From positions 2,356,001-2,420,000 of the forward strand of contig OZ017753.1 of assembly GCA_963969365.1 (NCBI GenBank): a DNA stretch of 64,000 nucleotides. The letters run 5' to 3'. The DNA is from Asterochloris sp. CNOR1. Taxonomy: Eukaryota; Chlorophyta; Trebouxiophyceae; Trebouxiales; Trebouxiaceae. Below the pieces are notes generated by a model. It made no database searches. It was not told the origin of the DNA and worked only from the letters and a program-made list of their open reading frames with translations. Below are positions 10,619 to 22,400 of this stretch, piece by piece. Both the position numbers and the translations under genes were made by a program. The number at the start of each line of letters is the position of its first letter. Within the stretch, counting starts at the first letter, position 1.

Positions 10619-13228
10619 TTAGTAAGACTCCTCTTTCTCGACGTCTGATAGACTGAGGGTGTACTGCAGGGTGTTGGTGACAAGCTGCACCATTGGGGGG
10701 TTCAGGGGCTCCCCATGATAGGTCACGTAAAACTTGTCAATGGCGCGGCTGCCCTCAGTGTCCACCTGGGGCAGGCCGCAGTACACTGTGTCAACATGCT
10801 GGGCAAGGCCGAAACGCAGAGTAGCTGCTATGAAGAGCCCTGAGTGACGGCTGCCTGGTTGCTGAGGCTTCAATGCAGTGCTGCTAAATGCAGTCGCTGT
10901 CAAGATAAAGCAGACACTGACCTCTATGGCCCTCTCGGCAGTGGGTGTAGCCCCACTGAAAGCCAAGGAGCTTTGTCTCAAGACTGTGGTTACTCTGCAG
11001 CGGCTCACCTCGGCGGCTACCACATTGACATTCAAGTCTTTCAGCGTCTGCACGATGGTGGTCAGCAGGCCAGCGCGGTCAGCTGTCTCCACAAAGACCT
11101 CAGAGTGGTCGCCATTCTCGTGCTCCAGCACTTGGACCATGGTGCTGATGGCAGACCTGCAGGCGGAGGCATCTGATTTGAGTATGTTGCAGCATTGTCA
11201 AACTGTGCAAGGAGAGGGATGGCTTGCTCTGCCATGGGCCAGCAATGAGGCAGGCGTTTGTGCAGTTTGACTTGATCCTGATATGTGCAGCAAGGTCCGC
11301 ATGTTGGTGGCGATGGCAGACCTGCAGGCAGGCAGCACCCATGAAAGAAAGACAGCACTTGGGGGCCTGCAAGGTCTGTGCACCATGGTGGTGACAGCCG
11401 CCCTGCAGCAGCAGCATGTTGCCTGGGCTGGCAGCCCTTGCCCGCCTTTCGTCCCATTCCAGGCAGGCAGTTACTGGCAGTAAGGTGCTACATGATGGGA
11501 AGCCAAGGGAACAAATGACTCAGAGGGGGATGTTGACACATCAGCATGCACATGGCTGCCACAGCAAGCATGCGACTTCAAGCACCAGCCAGGGCACTTC
11601 ATGGTCGGATACGCACATTGCCCCCCCAAGGTGCGCAGTCCAACATGCTTGTACAGAGTGCAGCAGAGGCTGCGGATCATCCCCCACAGAGCCTGAGCCA
11701 AAGTGTACGCATATTGTACAGGCCCAACAGGAGATGTGAGGGCCCGCCAGGCTCCCAGCATGGCGCATGCAGCCGCGGGTGAGCGTGGGCAGAGGCCCTC
11801 TCTCAACGCACCTGGAGCGAGGGCCCAGGAATGAGCTTGTGGGCCAGCCTGCCCCAGGCGTTTGGGCTCTGGCACCCCAGCCAAGCTCCTCCTCTGCCTC
11901 TGGGTGGTACAGCATGAGATTTGAGAAGATGGTGGCCTGGATCTCCTGCAGCCACAGACAGTGCAGCCTCACTCCACATGACCCACATGAGTCAAACCGA
12001 GGCTGGACGTATCATCAGACTGGGGCGGTGCCTGCGGCCGCACACTTACTACAGCACGCAGGCAATGGGAAGATTGCCTCCAGTGCTGCATGGCTGCCAG
12101 CACGGGCTGCCTCTGGACACCCACTTGGGGGTGGTGATGGGGCAGGGCAATCATCACGACCTGGTGTGCTTACTTGCAGAGCCTCAGCAGGCGCTCAGGG
12201 GGGCATGCAGGCACACAGCTAACCAGCACTGCAAGTGCAGGACTCGGTGGCTGCGCATGCTCAAGCCGGCAGGCTGACATTGCACTTAGCCACTGCGCAG
12301 GCACATGTGCAGCAATGTCACACAGCTCCGAGCAGGGTCCCCACAGCCACTGCTCCTGTGCAGCTGAGCCAGGCTGACCTGCAGCCTGGCTGACTTGACG
12401 ATCTTCTCACTGCTCTTCTGGTCTGTAATGTAGAACTTGTTAGTGATCTGGTCGCCCTTGCGGGCTACCTTGGCTCGCCGAATGTTCAGCCCCAGGTTCC
12501 TCAACGCAGCAGTCTGCACGCAGAGGTCAAGGACTTAGCAAGACCTGCAATTAGCGCTGCTAAGTGCCACAGCCGCATCACTGGGTGGGTTACATCCAGG
12601 CCGTGCAAGAGCACCAACCAAAGGTCTATTGCAAGCACAAAACAACATTTGGATCGAATGTAGTCCTTACAATGCTACACTAGGATGCCTGCAGTCACCT
12701 GCTTTGAAAATGGCCAGACTCCTTTACCGGCACGCCTAGAGTCTAGGCTGCTGCTCCGAGCATGTGCAAGCGCAGGCTTGCAGGCCGCCACAGCATGAAA
12801 GGAAGGCCCTTGCGCACCGCTCACCGTATCAAGAAGCTCGCCCAGCTTGTCACCATACTTGATGCTGACAACTGTGGCAAAAGGGTCTGTCTGGTTGTCG
12901 ATCTTCACGCTGGGCTTGGGGGGCATGCTCTGCGCAGAGTCGGGGGTTGACTGCTGCGCGGCCTTGCCGCTCCTCTCCACCTCTGCTGGCGCTGTGGCAC
13001 TGCAGCAGGGCACACACCATGTCTGTTGGTGAGGAGACACCTCATGGCAGGACAGATTCTGGCCGGATGTAACAGCCGTGGCGTCTACCGCTCGATCCAC
13101 AAGTGGCCGAAATTAGACAGCAGCCAGCCGTTGCCGGAGCAGCCTACCTGCAGGCTATCCGCAGCTTGGCTGCGGCCCTGGTGCTCCCTAGCCTTCTGCC
13201 GGAGGAGAATCTGCAGCCAGTGCGCCAT
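10619..13228 (-). CDS. ACR11-like ACT-domain protein, probably plastid
   Basis: Exons seen: about 12825-12997, 12379-12513, 11812-about 11942, 11009-11156 and 10619-10765 (stop TAA). They encode, in order, an ACT repeat (DPFATVVSIKYGDKLGELLD then NLGLNIRRAKVARKGD and NKFYITD), a linker with IQATIFSNLMLYHPEAEEEL, and a second ACT repeat (FVETADRAGLLTTIVQTLKD, then AIDKFYVTYHGEPLNPP). The IFSNLM(L/Q)YHPE linker is the signature of plant ACR11/ACR12, plastid proteins related to the uridylyltransferase ACT repeats; ACR11 is reported to bind and stimulate plastid glutamine synthetase. The 5' end is unresolved. An ATG exon at 13148-13228 (MAHWLQILLRQKAREH, ending CAG|GTAGGC) is a candidate but its phase does not match the next exon as I read it. 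An alternative is a start at 13100 within the next exon's frame. Confidence 0.8.
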
Positions 13229-14168
13229 GTTAGCCACTGCACAGTTGAGCACCTAGCTCGGCCCTACAGCACCCGAAATTACCTGCAGGCCTGAGGCGGA
13301 GGCAGGGCATTGCAGCGGATTGCTTTAAGCTGCAGGAAGGGCTGCGAAGAGGACAGCATAGCTGTGTCCATCAGAACTTGAGCAGGGTCTTGACCATGCA
13401 GCGAACTGACAGGTCAGCTGGAAGCTGGAAAGCAAGTGGGTATATTAAAAAGTGTGGTGACTCAATGCTAAAGACTAGGCCCAGCAGCAGCAGCCAAATG
13501 GAGACTACCAAAGTGTCGGCATGCAAGATGTTCACTTTTATGTTGCTGGGTAATCCTACTGGGTCCAACTAATTTCATGGCATCATGTTCCTGCTCTGGC
13601 CATCTCATGGTAGACAACAGATATTGCTGCGGCTGCAGCAGTAATGTGATGCAGTACATGCTCTTGGGAAAGGGTCAGCAATGAATGTGGCTGCAGCAAG
13701 CAAAGGGCGGGCTAATGTCACAGTAGGCTTGTGGCAGCCCAGCCTGTGGGGATCCTCTACTGCTCCTCTACCGCAGTTCCAGGCGCTTGATGCCTGTCCT
13801 GTCCATGACCACACATGCCCTGCAGCAGCAGTCGGATCTTGCTGTGTGGGCAGCAGGCCAGGTGCAGATTGGTGTGTTTAGAACTAGCCCTGCACTGCAC
13901 AATGGACAGGCAGTAGCTGGGCGGCAGCAAACGCTGTTGCAGGTGATGCCTGTCCGATTCAATTGCCGTACACGCCCTGAGCAGCACCCAAGTCTCACAG
14001 CAGCTTGGTTATGGCAGACATGCTTTTAGACGATCATCAGTGCAGTCCACCAGGCGTCGCCTACGTGGCTGACACACACCAGCTCCAGGTGCTGGCTGAT
14101 GCTGTGCCATGCCAAGGACAGGCTGGTTCGGAAGGCATGAAGAAGTCCAGAAGGCCGGACACATCAGC
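13229..14168. other. Intergenic region without a convincing gene
   Basis: About 940 bp between the 5' side of the ACR11-like gene and the stop of the next minus-strand gene. It must contain the ACR11-like promoter and leader and the 3' UTR of the membrane-protein gene. A 65-codon minus-strand ORF (13371-13568) has one hydrophobic stretch (VSIWLLLLGLVF) but no splice partners and no family match that I can name, so I do not call it. Bases 13400-13570 are more A/T-rich than average. Confidence 0.5.
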
Positions 14169-17100
14169 TCACTTCTGCAGCTGCGTGGTGGCTCCTGCAG
14201 GGGCCTCTGATTGGACCTGTAGGACAAGATGCAGCCGATAGGCACGCGAGCACTCCACCTCCTCAACCTTGAAGCGGCCGCCGCCATCCCTCAGCACCCT
14301 GCACGCAGCACGCCAGCAGTCAGGGCTGTGGTGGGTCTGAGGTGTTCACCTCCACCTTGAAGTGGCCACCACTGCCCATCTGTACCCTGCACAGCCTGTG
14401 GAATGGCAGTCAGCCTGCAATGCAGGCTCAAAGGTGACAAGCTGGCACCCCTCAGCACCCTGCACACAGCAGGACAGGAGTCTGGTTGGGCAGGCTTCAG
14501 GCACCCCACCTCCTTCCCCTTGAAGTGGCAGCCACTTTCCCTCGGACAACCATCACGACGTCCACAGTGCAGCTGCATCTACATCTCCTGGCTTGTGTAC
14601 AAGACACATTCAGCAGCCTTCATTGACCTGTCAGGGAAGCCCAGAAGGGCACTACTGGCTGGCAGTGGTCTGGGACAGGCAGCCTACCTGAGTGGGTGGG
14701 GGGCCTGCTGGCCTTCCAAGCTCCCAGGGCTCACCCTTTCAGGAGGAAGCAAGCAGGTGGGGCAGGCAGGCAGGTGGTGCAGGACGCATAGATTCAATGC
14801 CCAGAGTAGCGCCTGTCACGAAGAGTGTCACCTGTAGTGTGGCTCTGCCTCTGGCTGCATGTGGCGACATAAGGGGCTGAGGTCAAACTTCATGGTGTCG
14901 TCAAGACCAACTTGCGGCAGGCCCTGCAGCTGGCGCCACCGCACCTGCATCTTTTTGCTGCAGGCAACAGCACACTTGTAATGAGAGGAGTGATCGGGGC
15001 TGCCACAGCCAGCCCCTGGCAGAGCACGCTGACATAGTTACCCTTGATTGCGTGTGGTGCCCACACCAGGAGCATGCTGCAGGGCCCCCACAAGCAGTAC
15101 CTGTGCAGCCGACCTCAGAAAGCTGCTGCAGGCGAGGAGAGAGAGAGAGGGGGGATAACAAGCAATCAAGTAACCCCGCCTGAGCCGCACAGACACGCCG
15201 CCACATTGTCGCTGAGCGAGCTGGGCTGGGTGCCACCCACCTGTAAACCATGACGAGCTCTGGCTGCAGCTCCTCAGCACTGGGCAGCCACTGTGGCCCC
15301 TGGGGGGCAACATGCCTCAGCTCACGGATCTTGGGATTGACGCTACGCTCATCAATCACCTGGAGCGCAGCACACAATGACAGCATTGGTGTGATTTCTA
15401 CAATGGCATGCGTCTGCAGGGCCAGCTTCACGCATCATATGGAGCGTCTGCTGCTGTTGGCCAGCAGTAGCAAGCTGACAGGCCATCTCTGAGAGCAGCT
15501 GTGTGCAGATGAGCATGCATGCAAGTTATCACGGGATCTTCAGCACCACTTGCTGAGAGCAGTGAAGTCTCTTGGGCCCATCCCAGATGCAGCACAACAT
15601 GTGCGATTGTTGTGGCCAGGTACTCAGTAAGGGGACAGCACTGCACACGAGTGCAGGCTGTGAATACCAATTGCCACACCAACCTGGCTGGCCCAGGCAT
15701 GTGCTGGCCTTGGCTTGGAGGCTAGCGGCAGTGTGTAAGTCATCTGGTTCGGAGGTGACTTCATGAGTGCATTGCTATAAGACCAGTATCAGAGAGATTG
15801 TAAGGTGCATTATTGTAAGGTGCATTGTGGAGGATGGTGGTTGGCCTGCACACCTTGCAGTCTTCCTTGCAGCTCCCAACCACAGCGCTGTGATGATCCA
15901 GGAGCTCAATGACCCTATCAGGAAAGTAGACACCACAGCGCTTGGCTGCCGGCCTAAGGTACCTGCACACACATCTGTGCACATCGGCAAGGGAGATCAT
16001 GGTGCCTCTGGAGGGAAAGCATGCAACATGATGGCCAGGGCCTACTGATCCAAGAGCTGTTGCCACTGGTGACATATGGACCTGGGTGTGTTGTAATCCT
16101 TCTGCTAAAGCACTCACCTCTTGCCGAACTCCTTCATCCTGTCCTTGATGACATACCCCACGATGACACACAGTAAAAATACAGGTGCGTATAGCTACAG
16201 AAAAGGGAGTTTTCTGAGAACCTAGAGCCGGTGCTTGAGGGCAGCCAAGATGACTCCCTTACTTTGATGGGAGGCACTGGTACCTGGTTGGGCCCTGTAT
16301 GGAGGTTGACACCAATTAAACGCTGACCAATGTAAACACTCAGTATGGCCCACCCCATGGCGATGGCGGCCACGCAACTGCCAACGACATCTGCCAGAAG
16401 TTGGCTTGGAGGCCTGACCTGCAGACAACCAGGTGTAGTGGTCCTGAGCAGTGCCGTATAGAAAAGGGGGGTTCATCATGCAGCATGTGCAAGCTTGCAA
16501 GCTTGCAGAGGAAGGCTGGCACCTGTCAGCTGAGCCAGCAGCAGAGGAGCAGACTGACTGCAGGGCAGTAGCATGTTGCAGCAGCAGCAACCCTGCCACT
16601 CCCTGGACCCACATCATACAAATTTGGGCGCTGCCTGATGGAACATGGGCAGGAAGGAAGATCCTCAAGGTCCCTTGCTCAGACTTGGTCACTTGACGAG
16701 GATGGCAAAGTGCTGGGACCCACCTTGGCTTTCAAAGACATCGCAGACTTTACACTGCGCTTCAGGTTCTTGAGCCACGTTGTGTATTGCTCAGTTGCCA
16801 GGCTGTCAGTGCTCTGCAGATTGCAGCCAGCAAAGCCCATCTGTCTGCTGCGCTCCTGCATGCCGGCCAGATACACAGGTTGCCATGACTGAGCGCTTCA
16901 CTCTAGAGCAAGGCACCAGATGTGCTGTGGTGAGGACTCCAGGGCATTCAGCAGGCCAGGAGAGCAAGCTGCCTGCACCTTTGCTGCACATGTGATGCAG
17001 GCAGGCCAGCACCTGCAGGCTGCAGATGCTGGCCCCAACAAGGCAGCCTTCATTGCATGCTCGATATAGGCACGCTGTCCCACCTGCAGGCTGCAGATGC

Positions 17101-19181
17101 TCTCCCCCACCAGCCGCTGAGCGTTCTGCATGTCAGGCGCCTCCATCAGGGCCTCGCTCCCCCACAAGGCCCTGTCATGAGAGCCAGCCTCACTGCTGCG
17201 CCATGTTTCTGCTGGCACCCCCTGACTGGTTGGGGCTGCAATCTCCCCAAAGACTGAAGATCTGCTGTCCCTGGATGTGCTGTTATGAGATGGGGTGCTG
17301 GAGGAGGGCCCATCGTCAAAGAGCAAGGGCATCCTCATGTCCAGGGGGTGCTTCAGGCGGAGCCTGCAGGGACACAGCAATGTAAGCAGAGCAGCTTGGG
17401 GCTGCACGCTTTGAGAGAGAACAAAACCTCTGCAAGTGCCATACAATATATGCGCCACATGAGGCACATGAGCGGTAGCCATCACCAAGCAAAGGTCCTC
17501 GACACTTGAAAGTAAGTCGCCATGAAGGGATGCTCGAGGTGACTCACGTGCTGCGCACTGCAGCCACATGGGGCCGTGAGGAATCCCGCAGGTCCTGCGA
17601 AATCTTCCGCACGGAGCCTGCCTGCGGCTGGGCAGCGTTGCTCTCAGAGCAGTGCAATCCAGCCTGCAACACCCTGAGCAGGGCCTGCTCTGCCTCGTAG
17701 TGAATGAACTCCAGGCACACCAGACAGGCTTGCTGGACGGCTGCTGGCATGCCATTGCTGCAGCAGGCCTTGTGCACCTGCAGGTATGGGAAGCCTGCAG
17801 TGGATGTGCAGTCTGTAGACTTTCCTTTGGGCATGCTTATTCTGCTGCAGCAGCAGACCTGATGCACCTAAAGGAGCAGGTTTGTGCACTAATGACTTAG
17901 AGAAACCATGTGCGGGCAGGTCAGACCCGGAGCACTAGCTTGTGCATAGAGGGGTGCGGCATCTTGGGGCTGCAGTGTGGACATTCCTCATGTCACTGCA
18001 TGCTGGCAGACTGCGGCTTACGCATCTGGCCTATGTCCGGCACCCAAAGCCAAACTTTTGGCAAGCAGCCACTCACCTGTTTCAAGTTTGCCACTGCCTG
18101 TTCCAGCTGAGTGACCAGTTCCTGGATTTGGGCAGCTAGCTGATGCAGGGCTAGCTCAGTCCTGCTGCTGCCATCCTGCTGCGCCCACTCCTCCAGTGCA
18201 GCACACACTGGCTTGCTGGCACGCCGTAGGGCCGACCTGCACAGCAGGGCTGCAGGCTTTAATGCACAGCTCATGCTGTGCTGGCAGCTGTTGGCACAAG
18301 TGCAGGACACTGGCTTGCTGGCACGCCATAGGGCCGACCCCCACAGCAGGGCTGCATGCTACAATGCAGAGCTCATGCTGTGCTGGCAGCTGCTGGCAGG
18401 GGCCTCACCTGTAGATGCAGGCATGCAGGCGCAGCTGCTGCACCAGCGCCTGCTGCAGGCGCTGGATCTCTGCAGTGGCCTTCTGGCTGCTGAACCATGA
18501 GCACTTCCCCTGGGCCGCCTGCAGCAGGGCAGGCAGTGTGAGCGGGCATGGAATCTGCACCTAGCTGCTTGAACAAACACTGTGCCATGCTTCTGCATGC
18601 CAGATGTACCTTGAGGTCATCAATCATGGTCAGGGGCAGTGCTGCTGGACCGTGCTGGCATGCCAGTGCTTCGAGGGACACCTGCATGCACCAAGAGCCA
18701 GCCTGAGCTGAACCTGACAGAGACATAAGCTCAGGCTGATTGCGTGAAGGCCTTGGCTGCACTTTCCTCAGGTGATCAAGCCAGGGTGCACACAATGCCA
18801 GAGGTGCCACTGCAGCAGAGATGCATCGAACTTGCCTTCTGGGTGTGCAGCAGGACGCTCTGCCATATTCTGCCCCAAAGATCCATGTGCACCGGGGACA
18901 ATTCCGCTGGGTACCACAGATACAAATTGAGCTTGTAAGTCGTCTTGGCTGAGTCAGGCTCGGTCTTGTAGGACACCCTGACACCTGTGGGCGGGAAAGC
19001 AGGCTGCCGCAGCCAGGCACAGCAAGGAATCGAGCTTGATGGATGAGCACTCACTCAGCTGTTCCTTGTCCTTCACTGAAAGTGCCCAGCTTGTAGGCTG
19101 GCCCTCCTGTGCAACTGATGGCTGCCATAATTTCTTGAGCACCCAAATGGGATCCAGGAGACGGTTCAAAACCTGTGGCAT
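14169..19181 (-). CDS. Uncharacterised conserved membrane protein of a bacterial-type family
   Basis: Exons with agreeing phases: 19055-19181 (start MPQVLNRLLDPIW), 18984 down to a GC donor after HTQK, about 18600-18680, 18413-about 18500, 18078-18238 (coiled-coil, LAAQIQELVTQLEQAVANLK), further exons near 17560-17720, 17080-17365 and 16690-16868, then 16263-16418, 16118-16194, 15854-15962, 15241-15359, 14832-14957 and 14169-14298 (stop TGA). Two adjacent membrane segments (VGSCVAAIAMGWAILSVYIG; LYAPVFLLCVIVGYVIKDR) are followed by IKDRMKEFGKRYLRPA. The tail holds the pattern FDLSPLCRHM, RFKVEEVECSRAY, RLHLVLQV. From memory this order (N-terminal globular part, paired helices, KDRIKE-like motif, C-terminal strand region) matches large uncharacterised bacterial membrane proteins. 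I know no function. Exons in the middle (16900-17800) are the least certain. Confidence 0.7.
14340..14546 (-). repeat. Decayed copies of the terminal exon edge
   Basis: The true final-exon start (about 14245-14302, plus-strand CCTTGAAGCGGCCGCCGCCA then CAGCACCCTGCACGCAGC) is echoed at about 14345-14402 (CCTTGAAGTGGCCACCACTG then TACCCTGCACAGCC), 14430-14470 (CCCTCAGCACCCTGCACACA) and 14507-14546 (CCCTTGAAGTGGCAGCCACT). All lie in the last intron. Confidence 0.75.
18206..18398 (-). repeat. Young tandem duplication over an exon acceptor
   Basis: Bases 18206-18296 and 18308-18398 are about 90% identical over roughly 90 bp, with a period of 102 bp. The first copy includes the start of the coiled-coil exon and its acceptor (GCAG|GTCGGCCC on the coding strand). 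In the second copy the acceptor dinucleotide is lost (GTGGGGGTCGGCCC), so only one copy can be used as an exon start. Confidence 0.9.
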
Positions 19182-19467
19182 TGTTCTGCAGCTGCCTCCA
19201 CCTCAGCACGTGCGGATTGGGAGGGGGTCTGGTGTTGTGTAAAAGGACGCCGAGAGGCCTGATCTGGCCTCCATGCATGCAAGAGGTGCGGGGCAGTCTG
19301 TACTGTACTCGCAAGAGCTCTGTATCACATACACGAGCTTGCACGTTTCCCATAAACGCTACACTATACTATTCATGAATTGAGTCCTGATCAGGCGTCA
19401 GTGCTGTCTCAACTTGACAGGGCAGTCTCCTTCTACTTGTTCAGTCTGCTGTTCAGTCAGCTGGGCT

Positions 19468-22400
19468 TCAGTCTGCCTTCACCTGCCGGTATATGTGCTG
19501 ACAGAACACGCTGGCAGCAAAGTGCCCAATGGCCCCCTGCATAAGGCCAATTGCTATGCAGGCTAGCAAGGAGTAGCCCAGGTAAAACGATATCTGGAAG
19601 AAGCCGCTCATCTTGGTCTTGAACAGCAGGAAGTGGATGCTGTACAAGCCCACGTAAATGCCCACGCTGGCTCCTGAGAAGAAGCTGGTCCACTTCCAGT
19701 GGTAGTTTTCCGCATTGAGCAGGAAATAGGTGGCCACCACGGTCACGCAGGCCGTGACAATGGCCAAAATCAAGAACACGAGCAGCATGAAGCCATAAAC
19801 GTAGTAGACCTTGTAATTCCACAGGCTCACCTGCAGCAGGCAGGTGCTGCTCAGCTAAAGAAGTGCAACATACTGTCTGGCTTGGAAGCGGAACGTGCAG
19901 CTGTCTCAGACGCACAGCATGGCACCGGGGCAGCCATACGTGCAGCTGCAGGCTGTAATCCAGAACAGAGCCCACCCAGAGCGCATGGCTGCCGCATGAT
20001 ATCTTCCCATGCCCCTGATATCTGAAGAGGGGCTGGGCTGCACTCACCCAGAGAAAGTACATCTCAATGAAGATGCTGCCAAATGGTAGCAGGCCGCCCA
20101 TGATGCTGATTACTGCGGGGCTGAGGTACCACTTCTTCTGGGGAATGGGTGAGGGGATACGCTTCACCCTGCAAGATGTAACAGGGCTTCACCAGCAATT
20201 CGAGCCTGCTCTATGTAAACACAAGCTCTCAATCATATGCAAACACACAGCAGACCAGCAGTAGATCTGCTGAAGACAATGAGGAACTGGTGAGATGCCC
20301 GGCTATCTGTTCAATGCACAACCGTCAGCACAGCTCAGCTTTGCAACAACAGCAGACCTGCAGGGGTTGTTGGGCACGCCTGCCCAGTTCCTGCCAATGA
20401 CGGTGCCAAACAGGCACAGGGGCAGGGAGATGAACATCCAGATGAGCAGCAGAACCACGATGCTGCCGAAGGGCACCTGCAGAACAGACACCATAGTCGG
20501 TTGCAATCAGGTCTGGCGATGATGTGATGTCACTGATAAGGGCTGCACTCAGCTCCAGACCCAACCTGAGGCAGCAAACCCCTGTGGCAGGCTATCTCAG
20601 GGAGGCTGCAGGCCGAAGTGGCCTGCTGTAAAGCACCAGTGTCTGCCTGCACCCAGGATGATGCCCAGCTGCCACCACATGATGTCACTTTGGGCGGCTG
20701 CTAAGCACCAAGCATAGGAGCCCACACTGTAGAGTTTGCCAATGCATTGCCATGCAGGAAGCTATGAAAGTAACTTTCCCCAATTAAACTCACCGCTGCC
20801 AAGCTGTGGTACACGATGGCGATGGTGTTCAAGATGGAGGCAATCCCAAAGAACGTCAGGGGGAACACAGTGGCTGTGGCCACCATGGCCTTGATCCAGT
20901 TCTTGCCGTCATTGCGGGCAAAGTAGCCGCCCGAGACGTAGCCGCCCACAAACGATGTGAGGGCATAGCAGACAATGAACACGGTCATGATGCTGCCACG
21001 CTCCTCAAACAGGGTGCCTGCAGAATGTGACATTGCATGTCAGGGACAAGGAGACAGCAGACAGGCGGCATGCAGTCAGAGTGCGGCACTCCTCACAACG
21101 GTGCCTGCAGGGGTTCATGCTTCTGGGCAGGGAAAACAACAGTCATGCAAGCAGGCATGAGTTGGTGCATGAAACAATGGTGCCATGCTCCTCACAGAGC
21201 ATGCCTGAGCGCTGTGTCGCATTAGAGACTAGCACAGTGGCAGACTGCACTACAGCAGCCCTGCAACCAGCCAATGGAGCCCTGCCAGCATAGTGCTGCC
21301 AATGACAATGGACAAGCAGGCTGATGCCTGGTAGAGGCTTTGCAGCGTCAAGCAAACTTTTACTCGTGAACAGGCTGTGGCTGGCCCCAGCCCCTGCTTC
21401 AAAACACAGCTGAAGCTGGCCACTGCCTGCCACAGCTTGCTCGCCGTATCCCACAGGCAGGCTGACCTGCAGTGATACCAATATGCTGCTGAGCACCAGC
21501 AGGGCCTGCTCACAGCATGTTGACACGCTCAGACTCTGCCTGCCCACCACAGTCCTGTGCCTCACAACTCCAGCCGGTCCCTGCCAGACCCTTGGCATAG
21601 TGGCTGATCTTCAGTGGTTACCAAGTTGGTGCAGCTTACCAGCTAGGCCAGCAAGCAGCGCATGCTCAGCAGGTCAGCTCTGCTATCACTCTGGAGCTCA
21701 GGCAGGCTGAGCTGTAACGGTGATCAAGATAGTGCTGACGCAAGAGTGACTGGCTTCCAAAACCCATGGCGCATGTCGCTCCCACCACTACCACAGACAG
21801 CCAAGGCATGTCGAGGCCATGGTGTTGAGGCTGCTGCCTGGGGCAAGAATGGCCTGCACTCCTGATATGCTCAGAAACGTCAATGAGCGACCAGCCAGGC
21901 TGACCGGCAATGGTGATCAAGATGGTGCTGAGCGCCAGCATGGCCAGCTGCACCCCCGTGCCCAGCAGTGCAGACAGCAGCCACAGATGGCGCGGCGCCC
22001 GGAACACATCCCCATGGACCAGTTTCCAGCCAGACTCCTCGCTTATGTCGCGCTCCAGCGACTCCAGGTCGTCATCGTCGCGGGTGTACTTGGCGTAGTC
22101 ATTGCGCAACGTGCGCAGCAGGATCATGGTCACCAGTCCTGCAGGGGCAGCAAGAATGTGCAAGCTTATGGGAGATCTGAGGCGATTGCAAACTGACAGC
22201 CAGCCTGCTGATTGGAACTGCAAAGGGTTGGGGGCAGCAAGCGGTACCAGCAGAGGCCTGCACTGCAGGCGTGCAAGGCCAAAGGACAGGTAATCAGCGC
22301 TGACCAGCAGGGTGGCTGGAGTCTTCTGTCAGCATGAAAGTGCTGCCAGAGGAAGGGGCCGGGATGGCCTGAGTGGTATCAGTGTGCATACATGGCACCA

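Noticed and set aside
13371-13568. A 65-residue minus-strand ORF with a hydrophobic stretch
   Set aside because: It stands alone, overlaps an equally long plus-strand frame, and has no splice signal or known motif.
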